From: Roseovarius dicentrarchi
GTDB taxonomy: Bacteria > Pseudomonadota > Alphaproteobacteria > Rhodobacterales > Rhodobacteraceae
Assembly (NCBI RefSeq): GCF_003316635.1
Contig: NZ_QNQP01000023.1
Span: forward strand, 1 to 52,441
Length of the DNA stretch: 52,441 nt
Direction of reading: 5' to 3'
How positions within the stretch are numbered: the stretch's first letter is position 1; the number at the start of each line of letters is the position of its first letter. Shown one piece after another: positions 9,253 through 20,049 of the stretch. The notes beneath the pieces were generated by a model. The model saw nothing but the letters and a program-made list of their open reading frames with translations, was not told the DNA's origin and searched no databases. The position numbers and the translations under genes are program-made.

Positions 9253-9849
9253 ATGGACGCGGCGACGCTCCTGCTTTTCAACGCGGCCATCCTTGGCGCT
9301 CTTGCCAGTCCCGGACCTGCGTTCATCGCGATGATCCGCTCGTCCTTTATCGGCGGACGGCGCGCCGGGTTCATGACCGGGCTGGGCCTGTCGCTGGCCG
9401 CTATCGCGTGGTCGGCGGTGGCTTTGCTGGGCCTCAGCGCCATCTTTACCGCCGTTCCCGCCGCCTATACCGCGCTGAAACTGGCCGGCGCCGCCTATCT
9501 GATCTGGCTGGCCATCGGCCTTTGGCGCGGAGCGGACAGCCCGGTGGATACCGCCCTGCCCGGCATCGCCCAAGGCTTTCGGCTGGGCCTGATCACCAAT
9601 CTGGCCAACCCAAAGCTGGTGTTCTTCATCGGCTCGATCTTTTCCACCATCCTGCCCGCCGATCTGGACTGGACCACCTCCGCGCTGATCCTGACCAACC
9701 ATCTGGCGCTGGAGCTGGCGTGGTATGCCATGGCCACCATGATCCTGACCACCGCGCCGATGCGCGCGGGATATATCCGGCTGAAGTCGAAATTCGACCG
9801 CGGCGCCGCGATCCTACTGGGCGCCATGGCAGCCCGCATCGCCATCTGA
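9253..9849 (+). CDS. LysE/RhtB family amino-acid exporter
   Basis: 198 aa, inner-membrane protein with about five or six hydrophobic segments. The N-terminal family signature (SPGPAFIAMIRSSFIGGRRAGFMTG) and the central GLITNLANPKLVFFI motif are clear. LysE-superfamily members export amino acids such as lysine, threonine or homoserine lactone. The substrate cannot be read from the sequence. It lies 10 bp after fabI and 15 bp before gpt. Confidence 0.88.
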   Translation: MDAATLLLFNAAILGALASPGPAFIAMIRSSFIGGRRAGFMTGLGLSLAAIAWSAVALLGLSAIFTAVPAAYTALKLAGAAYLIWLAIGLWRGADSPVDTALPGIAQGFRLGLITNLANPKLVFFIGSIFSTILPADLDWTTSALILTNHLALELAWYAMATMILTTAPMRAGYIRLKSKFDRGAAILLGAMAARIAI

Positions 9850-9864
9850 CCGAACGGAGATCCC

Positions 9865-10365
9865 ATGCAAGAGCCTCTGCCGCACGAAAAAGGCTTTCAC
9901 GTCAGCTGGGACCAGCTGCACCGCGACGCGCGGGCGCTGGCCTGGCGGCTGGACGGCAAGGGGCCGGACGCGGGCGCATGGCGCGCGGTCGTGGCCATCA
10001 CCCGCGGCGGCATGGCCCCCGCGATGATCGTCGCGCGCGAGCTGGATATCCGCACCGTCGATACGATCAGCGTCAAAAGCTATGACCACCAGACGCAAGG
10101 CGCCGCGCATATCCTGAAGTCGCCGGATGCGCAGGTGGTCGGCGACGGCACCGGTATTCTGGTGGTTGACGATCTGGTCGATACGGGCCGCACGCTGGAC
10201 GTGGTGCGCGCGCATATGCCAAACGCCCATATCGCCACGATCTACGCCAAGCCCATGGCCAAGGACCGCGTTGACAGCTTTGTCACCGAGGTCAGCCAGG
10301 ATACCTGGATCTTCTTTCCCTGGGATCTGGCGCTGCAATATGTCCAGCCCTATCGCGGCACCTGA
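9865..10365 (+). CDS. gpt: Xanthine phosphoribosyltransferase
   Basis: 166 aa. Purine salvage: it transfers ribose-5-phosphate from PRPP to xanthine/guanine. PRPP-binding loop [14 protein letters not shown] is intact, and [21 protein letters not shown] and the C-terminal [18 protein letters not shown] match the XGPRT group rather than other PRTases. GGAGATCCC before the ATG serves as ribosome-binding site. It lies in a same-strand run with the LysE gene and the following aminotransferase. Confidence 0.93.
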   Translation: MQEPLPHEKGFHVSWDQLHRDARALAWRLDGKGPDAGAWRAVVAITRGGMAPAMIVARELDIRTVDTISVKSYDHQTQGAAHILKSPDAQVVGDGTGILVVDDLVDTGRTLDVVRAHMPNAHIATIYAKPMAKDRVDSFVTEVSQDTWIFFPWDLALQYVQPYRGT

Positions 10366-10376
10366 CGGAGAGATTC

Positions 10377-11582
10377 ATGACACGCACCTCGCACAGCTTT
10401 GCCCCGCCCGTCATGGCCGCCCGCCGCTGGCTGGACGGTGTGCAGTTCACCGCCGAGCGTCCGCTGCTGAACCTCAGTCAGGCGGCCCCGGTGGGCGCCC
10501 CGCCCGAGGGGCTGCGCAAGGCGATTGCGGAGGCGGCGATGACCGAGCCCGAGGCGCATCTCTACGGCGCCGTGCTGGGCCGCGACGATTTGCGCGCCGA
10601 AGTGGCGGCGCAGTGGAGCGCGGCATATGGCGGGAAAATCGACGCCGAAAATGTCGCCATCACATCGGGCTGCAATCAGGCGTATTGCGCCGCGCTGGCC
10701 ACGCTGTGCGATGAGGGCGACGAGGTGATCCTGCCCACGCCGTGGTATTTCAACCACAAGATGTGGTGCGACATGAACGGCATCCGCACCGTTCCCCTGC
10801 CCGCCCGCGCCGGCCTGCTGCCCGACCCCGACGAGGCCGCATCCCTGATCACCCCCCGCACACGTGCGATCGTACTGGTCACGCCCAACAACCCCGGCGG
10901 GGTGGAATACCCCGGCGATCTGGTGCGCGCCTTCTTCGATCTGGCGCGCAGGCATGGCATCGCGCTGATTGTCGATGAAACCTACCGCGATTTCGACGCC
11001 CGCACGGGCGCGCCGCATGATTTGTTCACCGATCCCGATTGGGACGATACACTGATTCAGCTTTATTCATTCTCCAAGGCCTACCGCCTGACCGGTCACC
11101 GCGTCGGCGCGATGGTCGCATCGCCCGCGCGGCTGACGCAGGCCGAAAAATTCCTCGATTGCGTGGCGATCTGCCCCAACCAGCTGGGCCAGATCGGCGC
11201 GCTGTGGGGGATGCAGAACCTCAGCCAGTGGCTGGCGGGTGAGCGGGCCGAAATCCTGGACCGCCGCGCCGCGATCACAGATTACATGCCCCGCCTTGCC
11301 GCGCAGGGCTGGGAATTGAAGGGCGCCGGTGCCTATTTTGCCTATCTGGCGCACCCGTTTGCCGACGCCTCTGACGGGCTGGCGCCGAAACTGGTGCGCG
11401 ATGCCGGCGTGCTGCTGCTGCCCGGCACGATGTTCACGCCTGCGGGCGATGCATCTGGTGCGCGGCATTTCCGCGTTGCCTTTGCCAATGTGGACCGCGC
11501 CGGAATTGCCAGCCTGATGGACCGTCTGGCGGCGCTGAACGGGCCGGGCTGGCCCCTTGCCCCGACAGCTGCGACCGCATAG
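10377..11582 (+). CDS. Class I/II PLP-dependent aminotransferase
   Basis: 401 aa, fold type I. Visible features: NPNNPGG-like motif (VTPNNPGGVEYP), DETYRDF for PLP ring contact, and SFSKAYRLTGHRVG with the Schiff-base lysine. These fit the aspartate/aromatic aminotransferase superfamily. The exact amino donor is not evident. The gene starts 11 bp after gpt. It is a plausible transaminase of general amino-acid metabolism. Confidence 0.88.
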   Translation: MTRTSHSFAPPVMAARRWLDGVQFTAERPLLNLSQAAPVGAPPEGLRKAIAEAAMTEPEAHLYGAVLGRDDLRAEVAAQWSAAYGGKIDAENVAITSGCNQAYCAALATLCDEGDEVILPTPWYFNHKMWCDMNGIRTVPLPARAGLLPDPDEAASLITPRTRAIVLVTPNNPGGVEYPGDLVRAFFDLARRHGIALIVDETYRDFDARTGAPHDLFTDPDWDDTLIQLYSFSKAYRLTGHRVGAMVASPARLTQAEKFLDCVAICPNQLGQIGALWGMQNLSQWLAGERAEILDRRAAITDYMPRLAAQGWELKGAGAYFAYLAHPFADASDGLAPKLVRDAGVLLLPGTMFTPAGDASGARHFRVAFANVDRAGIASLMDRLAALNGPGWPLAPTAATA

Positions 11583-11627
11583 ACACAGCCAAAGCCAATT
11601 TTCCTGAAGCTCGAGGGCGCCGCGACC

Positions 11628-13481
11628 ATGAAATCCAGCACCATTTCCAAATCCGCAATGTGGATCCTGATGGGCCTTCTGGTCATCGGGCTGGCCGGGT
11701 TCAGCGTGACCAATTTCAGCGGTGGCATCACCCGGATCGGCATGGTGGGCGACACCGAAATCACCACCGGCGATTACGCCCGCGCCCTGCGCACCGAGGT
11801 GAACGCCGCCACGGCAGAGGCCGGCGCGCCCGTCAGCTTTGCCGCAGCCGAGGCGCAAGGCCTGCCGCAAAACGTGCTGTCGCGCCTTGTCGCGCAAGCA
11901 GCATTGGAGGATGAAACCGCGCGCATGGGTATTTCGGTGGGCGATGAGACACTGCTGAAGGCCATCACTGAAATCCCCGGATTTCAGGGCCTTGACGGAA
12001 ATTTCGACCGCGACGGATACCGCTACGCGCTGGAGCGGGCCGGCTTCAGCGAGGCCGAATTCGAGGAAGACGTGCGCGTTGAGACGGCCAGCACATTGGT
12101 TCAGGGCGCCGTAATCTCCGGTGTCAGCACGCCGGATGCCTATACCGGCACGCTGCTGACCTACATCGCCGAAGAGCGTGACGTGACCTACGCCATCCTT
12201 GGCCGCGCGGATCTGACCACCGGCCTGCCGGTGCCGACCGATGCGGATCTGGAGGCGTATTATCAGGCCAACCTGCCCAGCTTCACCACCCCGAAGGTCA
12301 AGCGGATCACCTATGCGTGGATGACGCCCGAAATGATCATCGACGAGGTCGAGGTCGCGCAAGACGCGCTGCGCGAGGCGTATGATGCCCGCCTGTCCGA
12401 ATTCCAGCAGCCCGAACGCCGACTGGTCGAGCGTCTGATCTTTGCCGACGCCGCCGCCGCTGATGCCGCACGCGCGCAGATCGACGCGGGCGAGGCCAGC
12501 TTTGACGACCTGGTTGCCGCGCGCGGGCTTACCTTGCAGGACGTGGACCTGGGCGATGTCGAACGCGACGATCTGGCCGCGGCCGCGGACGCTGTGTTCA
12601 GCGCCGACGCCGGCGATGTGGTGGGCCCCGCGGACAGCAATCTGGGTCCGGCCCTCTTTCGGGTGAACGCCGTGCTGCAAGCGCAAAACACCAGCTTTGA
12701 AGAGGCCGAGCCGCAGTTGCGTGACGAGCTGGCCGGCGACAGGGCCGCGCGCGTCGTTGATGCCGCGCGCGATACAATCGACGATTTGCTGGCCGGCGGC
12801 GCAACGCTTGAGAACCTTCAGGACGAAACGCAGATGCAGATCGGCGTGGTTGACTGGCACCCCGCCCTGAAAGAAGGCATCGCCGCCTATGTCGATTTCC
12901 GTGATGCCGCAGCAGAGGTACAGGATGGCGATTTCCCCGAGGTCAAAACGCTGGATGACGGCGGCATCTTTGCCCTGCGTCTGGACGAGGTGATTGATCC
13001 GGCGGTTCAGCCACTGGAAGACGTGCAGCAGCAGGTCGCCGCCGCATGGGCGCGCGACGCCCTGATGGACGCGCTGCGCGCACAGGCCGAACCCTTGCTG
13101 GAGGCGATCGAGGGCGGCGCCAGCTTTGAGGATCAGGGCCTGACCCCGCTCACCGGTGCGGGCCTCACGCGGCAGGGGTTTCAGCAGGGCACGCCCCCCG
13201 GCTTTATCCCCGCCGTTTTTGAACTGGCCGAGGGCGAGACACTGTCAATCCCCGGCGCCAGCAACCTGATCATCGTGCGTCTGGACCGCATCCAGTCGCC
13301 CGATGACGACCCCGACGCATCGGACGGCGATCTGGCACAAATCCGCCAGACGCTGCGCGCGTCTGCGGCCAACGACATCGCGCAGGATCTGTATCAGGCG
13401 CTGGCCGAGGATATTCGCAGCCGCGCGGGCATCACACTGGACCAGCAGGCGATCAACGCCGTGCATGCCAACTTTCAGTAA
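11628..13481 (+). CDS. PpiD-like periplasmic peptidyl-prolyl isomerase / SurA N-terminal domain protein
   Basis: 617 aa. A single membrane anchor at about residues 11-31 is followed by a SurA-like N-terminal chaperone region (about 35-170), a parvulin-type middle region (about 255-350, low similarity to the active rotamase core) and a long C-terminal part. PpiD proteins are anchored in the inner membrane facing the periplasm and help fold outer-membrane and secreted proteins. The gene is strongly acidic. It lies 12 bp before trpE. Confidence 0.85.
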   Translation: MKSSTISKSAMWILMGLLVIGLAGFSVTNFSGGITRIGMVGDTEITTGDYARALRTEVNAATAEAGAPVSFAAAEAQGLPQNVLSRLVAQAALEDETARMGISVGDETLLKAITEIPGFQGLDGNFDRDGYRYALERAGFSEAEFEEDVRVETASTLVQGAVISGVSTPDAYTGTLLTYIAEERDVTYAILGRADLTTGLPVPTDADLEAYYQANLPSFTTPKVKRITYAWMTPEMIIDEVEVAQDALREAYDARLSEFQQPERRLVERLIFADAAAADAARAQIDAGEASFDDLVAARGLTLQDVDLGDVERDDLAAAADAVFSADAGDVVGPADSNLGPALFRVNAVLQAQNTSFEEAEPQLRDELAGDRAARVVDAARDTIDDLLAGGATLENLQDETQMQIGVVDWHPALKEGIAAYVDFRDAAAEVQDGDFPEVKTLDDGGIFALRLDEVIDPAVQPLEDVQQQVAAAWARDALMDALRAQAEPLLEAIEGGASFEDQGLTPLTGAGLTRQGFQQGTPPGFIPAVFELAEGETLSIPGASNLIIVRLDRIQSPDDDPDASDGDLAQIRQTLRASAANDIAQDLYQALAEDIRSRAGITLDQQAINAVHANFQ

Positions 13482-13493
13482 GGGACGCGCGCC

Positions 13494-15005
13494 GTGGATC
13501 TGACCCCCTCGTTCGACGATTTTGCCGCAGGCCATCAGGCGGGCGCCAGTCAGGTCGTCTATACCCGGCTGGCCGCCGATCTGGACACGCCCGTGTCGTT
13601 GATGCTCAAGCTGACGGGGGCGGCCACCGATGCCTTCATGCTGGAATCGGTGACCGGCGGCGAGGTGCGCGGGCGCTATTCGATCATCGGAATGAAGCCC
13701 GATCTGATCTGGCAGTGCCACGGCACCAGCAGCCGCATCAACCGTCAGGCGCGCTTTGACGCAGACGCGTGGGAGCCGCAGGATGGACCGCCCCTGGATA
13801 ACCTGCGCGCCCTGATCACCGAAAGCCGGATCGACCTGCCCGACGATCTGCCGGCCGCCAGCGCGGGCCTTTTCGGGTATCTGGGCTATGACATGATCCG
13901 GCTGGTCGAACATTTGCCGAATGTGAACCCCGATCCGCTCGGCCTGCCCGACGCGCTGATGCTGCGCCCCTCGGTGATTGCCGTGCTCGACGGGGTCAAG
14001 GGCGAGGTGATCGTTGTGGCGCCTGCATGGGCCGGGTCGGGCCAGTCAGCCCGCGCCGCCTATGCGCAGGCCGCCGAGCGGGTCATGGACGCCGTGCGCG
14101 ATCTGGAGCGCGCCCTGCCCCAGGCCAGCCGCGGGCTGGGCGAAGCCGCAGATGAGGGCGAGGGTACATCGAATTTCACACGGGATGGCTACAAGGCGGC
14201 GGTTGAGAAGGCCAAGGAATATATCCGCGCCGGCGACATCTTTCAGGTCGTGCCCAGCCAGCGGTGGACGCAGCCGTTCCGCCAGCCGCCCTTCGCGCTT
14301 TACCGCAGTTTGCGCCGCACGAATCCGTCGCCCTTCATGTTCTATTTCAATTTCGGCGGCTTTCAGGTGATCGGCGCCAGCCCCGAAATTCTGGTGCGCG
14401 TTTTTGGCAATGAGGTCACGATCCGGCCCATTGCCGGCACCCGCCCGCGCGGCGCCACCCCCGAGGAGGACCGCGCGAACGAGGCCGACCTGATGTCGGA
14501 CGCCAAGGAGCTGGCAGAACATCTGATGCTGCTGGATCTGGGCCGCAACGACACGGGCCGTGTCTGCAAGGTGGGCACCGTGCGCCCGACCGAGGAATTC
14601 ATCGTCGAACGCTACAGCCACGTGATGCATATCGTCAGCAACGTGGTGGGCGAACTGGCCGACGGTCAGGACGCGCTCAGCGCATTGTTGGCCGGCCTTC
14701 CCGCCGGAACGGTCTCCGGCGCGCCAAAGGTCCGCGCGATGGAGATCATCGACGAGCTGGAGCCGGAGAAACGCGGCGTTTATGGTGGCGGCGTCGGCTA
14801 TTTCAGCGCAGGCGGCGACATGGATATCTGCATTGCCCTGCGCACGGCGGTGGTCAAGGATGCGCAGCTTTATATTCAGGCCGGCGGCGGCGTGGTCTAT
14901 GACAGCGATCCAGAGGCCGAATACATGGAAACCGTCCACAAATCGCGCGCCATCCGCCGCGCCGCAGCGGACGCCGCCCGGTTTGGCGGCGACGGAAACA
15001 GCTGA
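13494..15005 (+). CDS. trpE: Anthranilate synthase component I
   Basis: 503 aa with a GTG start at 13494. It converts chorismate to anthranilate with the TrpG amidotransferase subunit. The chorismate-binding half shows [59 protein letters not shown] and [20 protein letters not shown], all intact; the N-terminal allosteric domain contains LMLKLTGA and [15 protein letters not shown]. The gene is not fused to trpG, unlike in rhizobia. trpGDC follow only after a pseudouridine synthase and an antisense gene. No leader peptide or attenuator was seen. Confidence 0.97.
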   Translation: MDLTPSFDDFAAGHQAGASQVVYTRLAADLDTPVSLMLKLTGAATDAFMLESVTGGEVRGRYSIIGMKPDLIWQCHGTSSRINRQARFDADAWEPQDGPPLDNLRALITESRIDLPDDLPAASAGLFGYLGYDMIRLVEHLPNVNPDPLGLPDALMLRPSVIAVLDGVKGEVIVVAPAWAGSGQSARAAYAQAAERVMDAVRDLERALPQASRGLGEAADEGEGTSNFTRDGYKAAVEKAKEYIRAGDIFQVVPSQRWTQPFRQPPFALYRSLRRTNPSPFMFYFNFGGFQVIGASPEILVRVFGNEVTIRPIAGTRPRGATPEEDRANEADLMSDAKELAEHLMLLDLGRNDTGRVCKVGTVRPTEEFIVERYSHVMHIVSNVVGELADGQDALSALLAGLPAGTVSGAPKVRAMEIIDELEPEKRGVYGGGVGYFSAGGDMDICIALRTAVVKDAQLYIQAGGGVVYDSDPEAEYMETVHKSRAIRRAAADAARFGGDGNS

Positions 15006-15012
15006 TGCAGGG

Positions 15013-15058
15013 CGAATTTTCGCGAAAACTCGTATTCCAAATTTTCGCGAAAATTTGG
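15013..15058. repeat. Two TTTTCGCGAAAA palindromes after trpE
   Basis: Between the trpE stop and the rluE-type start lie two dyads: CGAATTTTCGCGAAAACTCG (15013-15032, one mismatched pair) and a perfect 22-base palindrome at 15037-15058 with the same TTTTCGCGAAAA centre. Similar dyads occur at 40707-40726 and 50299-50318. RNA from them would form stems, so they could terminate or stabilise transcripts, or bind a protein. Confidence 0.7.
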
Positions 15059-15069
15059 CGCGTGTGCCG

Positions 15070-15606
15070 ATGCCGCGCCTGATCCTGTTCAACAAGCCGC
15101 ATGGCGTTCTGTCGCAATTCAGCGACGAGGGCAGCGGCAGGCCCACTTTGGCAGATTACATCGACATACCGGGCATCTACCCTGCCGGGCGGCTGGATCG
15201 CGACAGCGAGGGTCTGTTGCTGCTGACCGATAACGGCAAGCACCAGGCCCGCATTGCAGATCCGCGATACAAGAAGCCTAAAACCTACCTTGTGCAGGTC
15301 GAGGGGCTGCCCGATGACGCCGCCCTGGCGGCGCTGCAAAACGGCATCACGCTCAAGGATGGCCCGACCCTGCCCGCGCAGGCGCGGCGCATCCCGCCGC
15401 CGGACATCTGGGCGCGGGTGCCGCCCATCCGCTACCGCAAATCCGTGCCGGATAGCTGGATCGAGCTGACGATTACCGAAGGCCGGAACCGGCAGGTGCG
15501 GCGCATGACCGCCCATATCGGCCACCCGACACTGCGCCTTGTGCGCTGGCGCATCGGCGAATGGTCGCTGGACGGGCTGGACTTGGGCGGCTGGCGCGAC
15601 GCTTAA
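15070..15606 (+). CDS. rRNA pseudouridine synthase, RluE/RsuA type
   Basis: 178 aa from ATG 15070 ([18 protein letters not shown]). The catalytic motif [16 protein letters not shown] contains the essential Asp, and [26 protein letters not shown] is the C-terminal family signature. It lacks the N-terminal S4 domain, which points to RluE (23S rRNA U2457) among the RsuA-like enzymes. The rRNA position is inferred from this. Its stop overlaps the stop of the convergent YibQ gene by four bases. Confidence 0.85.
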   Translation: MPRLILFNKPHGVLSQFSDEGSGRPTLADYIDIPGIYPAGRLDRDSEGLLLLTDNGKHQARIADPRYKKPKTYLVQVEGLPDDAALAALQNGITLKDGPTLPAQARRIPPPDIWARVPPIRYRKSVPDSWIELTITEGRNRQVRRMTAHIGHPTLRLVRWRIGEWSLDGLDLGGWRDA

Positions 15607-16979
15607 TCCCTGGCCGTCAGCACCGCTGACACGGGCGCCAGCGCCACGCGGCTGGCACGATCCTGCAAGCCCCAGAGCAGCAGCGCGCTGATCGTGTCGG
15701 CGCGCAAGCGTCCCAGCATGATCACGCCGCCCTCGTCCCGGCCCGCTTTGAAGGCGGCCTGGTCCAGAAACCGCCGGATCACGGTGGCGCTTTGATCCTT
15801 GGCATCGAAATCGCGAAAGATCGTGGCGACCGGCACGCCTTCGCGTGCGATCAGCTTGGGCGCGGTTTCAAGCCCTTTGGAATACAGCACGAGGCCGCGC
15901 CCGGACGCCAGCAGGATCGGCGCCAACTGCTCGCTCGACTCGCGGCTGATCTGCAGGCCCGCGCCGGTCCCCTCCAGGATCGCAACGGCCTCGGGCACGG
16001 CTGCCTCGACCGTCTGCATGGTGGTTTCGGTGTCGCGGGCATCGGCGCCGGCGGGCAGATCGGCGATTGCCAGCACCTCGAACCCGGCATCGCGATAGCG
16101 GCGCATCGCCTCGGCCGCGCTGGGCCACGCGGCATCGACCGCAAAGCTCAGCGGATAGGGAAACGCCTCCAGCGCCTCCAGGCCGATCGGGCTGGTGCCG
16201 TCATCAATCAGCACGATCGACATCAACGGCTTGCCTTCCGGATTATCAAACGTGGCAGCATGCGCGATAATCGCCGACTGCGCTGGCACAGCATCCTCAG
16301 CAGGCACCGGATCCGGCGTGGCGGGGCCGGCCGCAAGCGATGGCAGGCGCTGCGTTTCAACTCCGGCGGCGATATTGCCGATGACGCCCGTGCGCGCCGC
16401 CTCCTGCTCTGCCATGTCGCCGGATATTGGCACCGCGGCCGATGCGTTTTCGCCGTCATCACTCGGCGCGGGCGTCTGTTCCGGGTCTTGCACGGTATCC
16501 AGTCCAACATCCCCTTCCACATCCGGCGCGCTGGGTTGCGCGGGATCGGACGAGATGGCCAGATCGTCGCCTATATCCGGCGCTGCCGGTTCGGCGGGCG
16601 CATCACCGACCATCGTCATGCCGCTGCCCTCATCCGTGACCTCCGGTGCGGCCATTTCCGCCTGCGGCGCGCTGATTTCCGGGCGGCTGGTCGGGGCTGT
16701 GTCCGCCGTGGCAAGCTGGCTCAGATCATCGGGCTGCGCATCGCTGACTTGCGGCGCCTGTCCTTCCAGCGCAAGCGCGTCGTCGGCCTTGGGCAGACGC
16801 GCCGCCGTATCATCGCGCGACTGTTTGAACCCCGAACCCGCCGGCAGATCCACGGCCGCGGCATCCGGCACGCGCGCGGGCACCCTGCCCGCGGGCGCAA
16901 CCGCCACGGACACCGCCCCCAGCGCCAGCCCCGACACCACTGTTCCGGCTGCAAGTCCTGCTAAAAATCCACCTGCCAT
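15603..16979 (-). CDS. Divergent polysaccharide deacetylase (YibQ-like) secreted protein
   Basis: 458 aa from ATG 16979; a longer frame to 17120 is open, but [20 protein letters not shown] is a plausible membrane anchor/signal. Residues about 35-250 are a low-complexity, acidic, Pro/Ala-rich linker. The C-terminal part (about 260-458) has [51 protein letters not shown] and VIMLGRL, as in the divergent polysaccharide deacetylase family. It probably acts in the periplasm; substrate unknown. It sits on the opposite strand between trpE and trpGDC. Confidence 0.85.
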   Translation of the reverse strand: MAGGFLAGLAAGTVVSGLALGAVSVAVAPAGRVPARVPDAAAVDLPAGSGFKQSRDDTAARLPKADDALALEGQAPQVSDAQPDDLSQLATADTAPTSRPEISAPQAEMAAPEVTDEGSGMTMVGDAPAEPAAPDIGDDLAISSDPAQPSAPDVEGDVGLDTVQDPEQTPAPSDDGENASAAVPISGDMAEQEAARTGVIGNIAAGVETQRLPSLAAGPATPDPVPAEDAVPAQSAIIAHAATFDNPEGKPLMSIVLIDDGTSPIGLEALEAFPYPLSFAVDAAWPSAAEAMRRYRDAGFEVLAIADLPAGADARDTETTMQTVEAAVPEAVAILEGTGAGLQISRESSEQLAPILLASGRGLVLYSKGLETAPKLIAREGVPVATIFRDFDAKDQSATVIRRFLDQAAFKAGRDEGGVIMLGRLRADTISALLLWGLQDRASRVALAPVSAVLTARD

Positions 16980-17149
16980 GTCGCCTGTTCCCCGCTTGCA
17001 AATCCCGCTTGGCGCGGCGTTTCCCGCCACCTGCCCCTTGACCCTTGGGGCCAAGCCTGAACAAGTATATCTTGATCGGCCCTCCGGCCTCCACCCCAAA
17101 TCACGGGATGGAGGCGGCACCGGGGCTATGGTAATACGGACGGGCCAAG

Positions 17150-17731
17150 ATGCTGTTACTCATAGATAATTATGACAGTTTCACCTATAATCTGGTGCAT
17201 TACGTTGGCGAACTCGGCGCTGATGTGGTGGTGCGCCGGAATGATGCGCTGGATGTTGCTGGCGCATTGGCGCTGAATCCGGCGGGTATTTTGCTGTCGC
17301 CCGGCCCGTGCGATCCCGATCAGGCCGGTATCTGCCTTGATCTGACGCTTGCCGCGGCCGATGCGGGTATTCCGCTGCTGGGGGTCTGCCTTGGTCATCA
17401 GACGATCGGTCAGGCGTTTGGCGGGCGCGTGGTGCGCCATTCGGAAATCGTGCATGGCAAGATGGGGCAGATGCATCATCAGGGACAGGGCGTTTTCGCC
17501 GGTCTGCCGTCGCCATTCGACGCAACGCGCTATCACTCGCTGGTGGTCGAGCGTGCCAGCCTGCCGGACTGCCTTGAGATCACCGCGCATCTGGAGGATG
17601 GCACCATCATGGGCCTGCGTCACCGCGAATTGCCGATAGAGGGCGTGCAGTTTCACCCTGAATCCATCGCCTCGCAACACGGTCACGCGCTGCTCAAGAA
17701 CTTCCTTGATATGATGAAGATCCCCGCATGA
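17150..17731 (+). CDS. trpG: Anthranilate synthase component II (glutamine amidotransferase)
   Basis: 193 aa. It supplies ammonia from glutamine to TrpE. Class I amidotransferase triad: Cys80 in [12 protein letters not shown] and the His/Glu pair in [11 protein letters not shown]; the N-terminus [23 protein letters not shown] is typical. It overlaps trpD by four bases (ATGA), so translational coupling is likely. trpG can also serve as pabA; no separate pabA is in the window. Confidence 0.97.
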   Translation: MLLLIDNYDSFTYNLVHYVGELGADVVVRRNDALDVAGALALNPAGILLSPGPCDPDQAGICLDLTLAAADAGIPLLGVCLGHQTIGQAFGGRVVRHSEIVHGKMGQMHHQGQGVFAGLPSPFDATRYHSLVVERASLPDCLEITAHLEDGTIMGLRHRELPIEGVQFHPESIASQHGHALLKNFLDMMKIPA

Positions 17732-18750
17732 GCACAGCGCTGAAACCACTGATTGACGCCGCCGCCGACCGCCCCCTGACCCGCACCGAGGCCGAGGCCG
17801 CCTTTGGCATCCTGTTCGAGGGCGAAGCAACGCCCAGCCAGATCGGCGGCTTTTTGATGGCGCTGCGCACGCGCGGCGAGACGGTGGATGAATATGCCGC
17901 CGCCGCCGCTGTGATGCGCGCAAAATGCCACAAGGTGCGCGCGCCCGAGGGCGCGATTGACATCGTCGGCACTGGGGGCGATGGCAAGGGCACGCTGAAT
18001 ATCTCGACGGCGACCGCCTTTGTCGTGGCAGGTGCCGGCGTTTGCGTGGCCAAGCATGGCAACCGCAACCTCAGCTCCAAATCAGGGGCGGCCGATGCGC
18101 TGACGCAAATGGGCGTCAAGGTGATGATCGGCCCGGAAGTGGTTGAAAAGGCGCTGAAAGAGGCCGGTATCGCCTTTATGATGGCGCCAATGCACCACCC
18201 GGCGATGGCCCATGTCGGCCCCGCCCGGTCCGAGCTGGGGACACGCACCATTTTCAACATCCTTGGCCCGCTGACCAACCCGGCCGGCGTCACGCGGCAG
18301 CTGACCGGCGCCTACCGGCGTGACCTGATCCGCCCCATGGCGGAGACGCTTCTGCGGCTGGGATCCACCCGTGCGTGGCTGGTTCATGGCAGCGATGGCA
18401 CGGATGAACTGGCGATCAGCGGTCAATCCTGGGTCGCCGCGCTGAATGAGGACGGCAGCATTTCCGAATTCGAAATCAGCCCCGAGGATGCGGGCCTGCC
18501 CCTGCATCCGTTCGAGGATATTCTGGGCGGCACCCCGCAGGAAAACGGCGCCGCATTTCGTGCGCTGCTGGATGGCGCGCATGGCGCATACCGCGACGCG
18601 GTGCTGCTGAATTCCGCGGCAGCCCTGGTCGTGGCCGGGGGCGCCGCCGACCTGGTCGAGGGCGCCGCGATGGCGGCAGACAGTATTGATAGCGGAACGG
18701 CACGTAAACGTCTGGATCTGCTTGGGAAAATCACATCGGAGGCATCATGA
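17728..18750 (+). CDS. trpD: Anthranilate phosphoribosyltransferase
   Basis: 340 aa. Second tryptophan-pathway step: anthranilate plus PRPP to phosphoribosyl-anthranilate. PRPP-binding [14 protein letters not shown] and the anthranilate-site [17 protein letters not shown] are present. Start overlaps trpG and the end overlaps trpC, both by ATGA. Confidence 0.97.
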   Translation: MSTALKPLIDAAADRPLTRTEAEAAFGILFEGEATPSQIGGFLMALRTRGETVDEYAAAAAVMRAKCHKVRAPEGAIDIVGTGGDGKGTLNISTATAFVVAGAGVCVAKHGNRNLSSKSGAADALTQMGVKVMIGPEVVEKALKEAGIAFMMAPMHHPAMAHVGPARSELGTRTIFNILGPLTNPAGVTRQLTGAYRRDLIRPMAETLLRLGSTRAWLVHGSDGTDELAISGQSWVAALNEDGSISEFEISPEDAGLPLHPFEDILGGTPQENGAAFRALLDGAHGAYRDAVLLNSAAALVVAGGAADLVEGAAMAADSIDSGTARKRLDLLGKITSEAS

Positions 18751-19562
18751 GCACCCCCACAATTCTGGACAAGATCAAAGCGTACAAGCTGGAGGAAGTC
18801 GCAGCAGCAAAAGCCGAAGTGACGCCCGAGGCGATGGATGAGCGCGCCCGCGCCGCCCCCCCGGTGCGCCCGTTCAAGGACGCGCTTTTGCAGGCGTCGA
18901 TCAACGGCTACGGGTTGATCGCCGAAATCAAAAAAGCAAGCCCGTCCAAGGGCGTGATCCGCGAGGATTTCGACCCTGCCGAGCTGGCGCGCGCCTATGC
19001 CGAAGGCGGGGCCGCCTGCCTGTCTGTTCTGACCGACACGCCCAGCTTTCAGGGCGCGAACGAGTATCTCGTGCAGGCGCGCGCGGCGTGTGACTTGTCC
19101 GTTTTGCGCAAGGATTTCCTGTTTGAGACCTATCAGGTCGCCGAGGCGCGCGCGCTTGGCGCGGACTGTATCCTGATCATCATGGCCTGCCTGACCGATG
19201 CCGAGGCTGCCGCGCTGGAAAACGCCGCAGCAGTCTGGGGCATGGACGCCATAATCGAGGTCCATAACGAGGACGAATTGCGCCGCGCGGAGATGCTGAA
19301 GTCCCAGCTGATCGGAATAAATAACCGCGATCTCAACACGTTCGAGACCACTCTTGACACCACGCGCACCCTTGGCCGCTACGTGCCAGAGGACCGGATC
19401 ATCATCTGCGAAAGCGGGCTGGAGACGCGCGAGGATCTGGCCGATATCGCCCGGTACGGCGCGCGCTGCTTCCTGATTGGCGAAACGCTGATGCGCGCCG
19501 ATGATGTTGCCAGCGCCACGCGCATGTTGCTCAGCAATCCACTGACTGCCGGGGGGCGCTGA
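18747..19562 (+). CDS. trpC: Indole-3-glycerol-phosphate synthase
   Basis: 271 aa, (beta/alpha)8 barrel. Catalytic segments: [65 protein letters not shown] and [11 protein letters not shown]. The gene is not fused to trpF. It overlaps trpD by four bases, and moaC follows one base later, so the trp genes run straight into molybdenum-cofactor genes. Confidence 0.97.
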   Translation: MSTPTILDKIKAYKLEEVAAAKAEVTPEAMDERARAAPPVRPFKDALLQASINGYGLIAEIKKASPSKGVIREDFDPAELARAYAEGGAACLSVLTDTPSFQGANEYLVQARAACDLSVLRKDFLFETYQVAEARALGADCILIIMACLTDAEAAALENAAAVWGMDAIIEVHNEDELRRAEMLKSQLIGINNRDLNTFETTLDTTRTLGRYVPEDRIIICESGLETREDLADIARYGARCFLIGETLMRADDVASATRMLLSNPLTAGGR

Positions 19563-19563
19563 C

Positions 19564-20040
19564 ATGTCCGGATTGACCCATTTCGACAGCAAGGGCGACG
19601 CGCACATGGTCGACGTGTCGGCCAAAGAGGTGACCGCGCGTATCGCGACCGCCGCCTGCCACATCAGCATGGCGCGGGAAACCTTTGATATCATTACCGA
19701 AGGCCGCGCGAAAAAAGGTGACGTGCTGTCGGTTGCCCGGCTGGCGGGCATCATGGGCGCCAAACGCACATCGGATCTGATACCGCTGTGCCATCCGCTC
19801 CCTATCGCGAATGTGGCAGTGGAGCTGGTGCCCGACGCCGATCTGCCCGGTATACAAATCAGAGCAACCGTAAAAACGACCGGCCAGACCGGGGTGGAAA
19901 TGGAGGCATTGACAGCGGCAAGCGTGACCGCGCTGACCGTTTACGACATGGCCAAGGCGGTCGACCGCGCAATGCAGATCGGCGGCTTGCGCGTAGTGCT
20001 GAAAGATGGCGGTAAATCCGGCACTTACGAGGCGGAGTGA
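19564..20040 (+). CDS. moaC: Cyclic pyranopterin monophosphate synthase
   Basis: 158 aa. It makes cyclic pyranopterin monophosphate in molybdenum-cofactor synthesis. [32 protein letters not shown] and the C-terminal [20 protein letters not shown] are diagnostic. Its ATG is two bases after the trpC stop codon, and moeA starts nine bases after its own stop. Confidence 0.97.
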   Translation: MSGLTHFDSKGDAHMVDVSAKEVTARIATAACHISMARETFDIITEGRAKKGDVLSVARLAGIMGAKRTSDLIPLCHPLPIANVAVELVPDADLPGIQIRATVKTTGQTGVEMEALTAASVTALTVYDMAKAVDRAMQIGGLRVVLKDGGKSGTYEAE

Positions 20041-20049
20041 ACATCAAAA

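Noticed and set aside
8448..9443. 331-codon minus-strand frame over fabI
   Set aside because: Antisense shadow of fabI and the LysE gene, without any family signature.
13482..13493. trp leader peptide or attenuator before trpE
   Set aside because: Only 12 bases separate ppiD from the trpE GTG, so there is no room for one.
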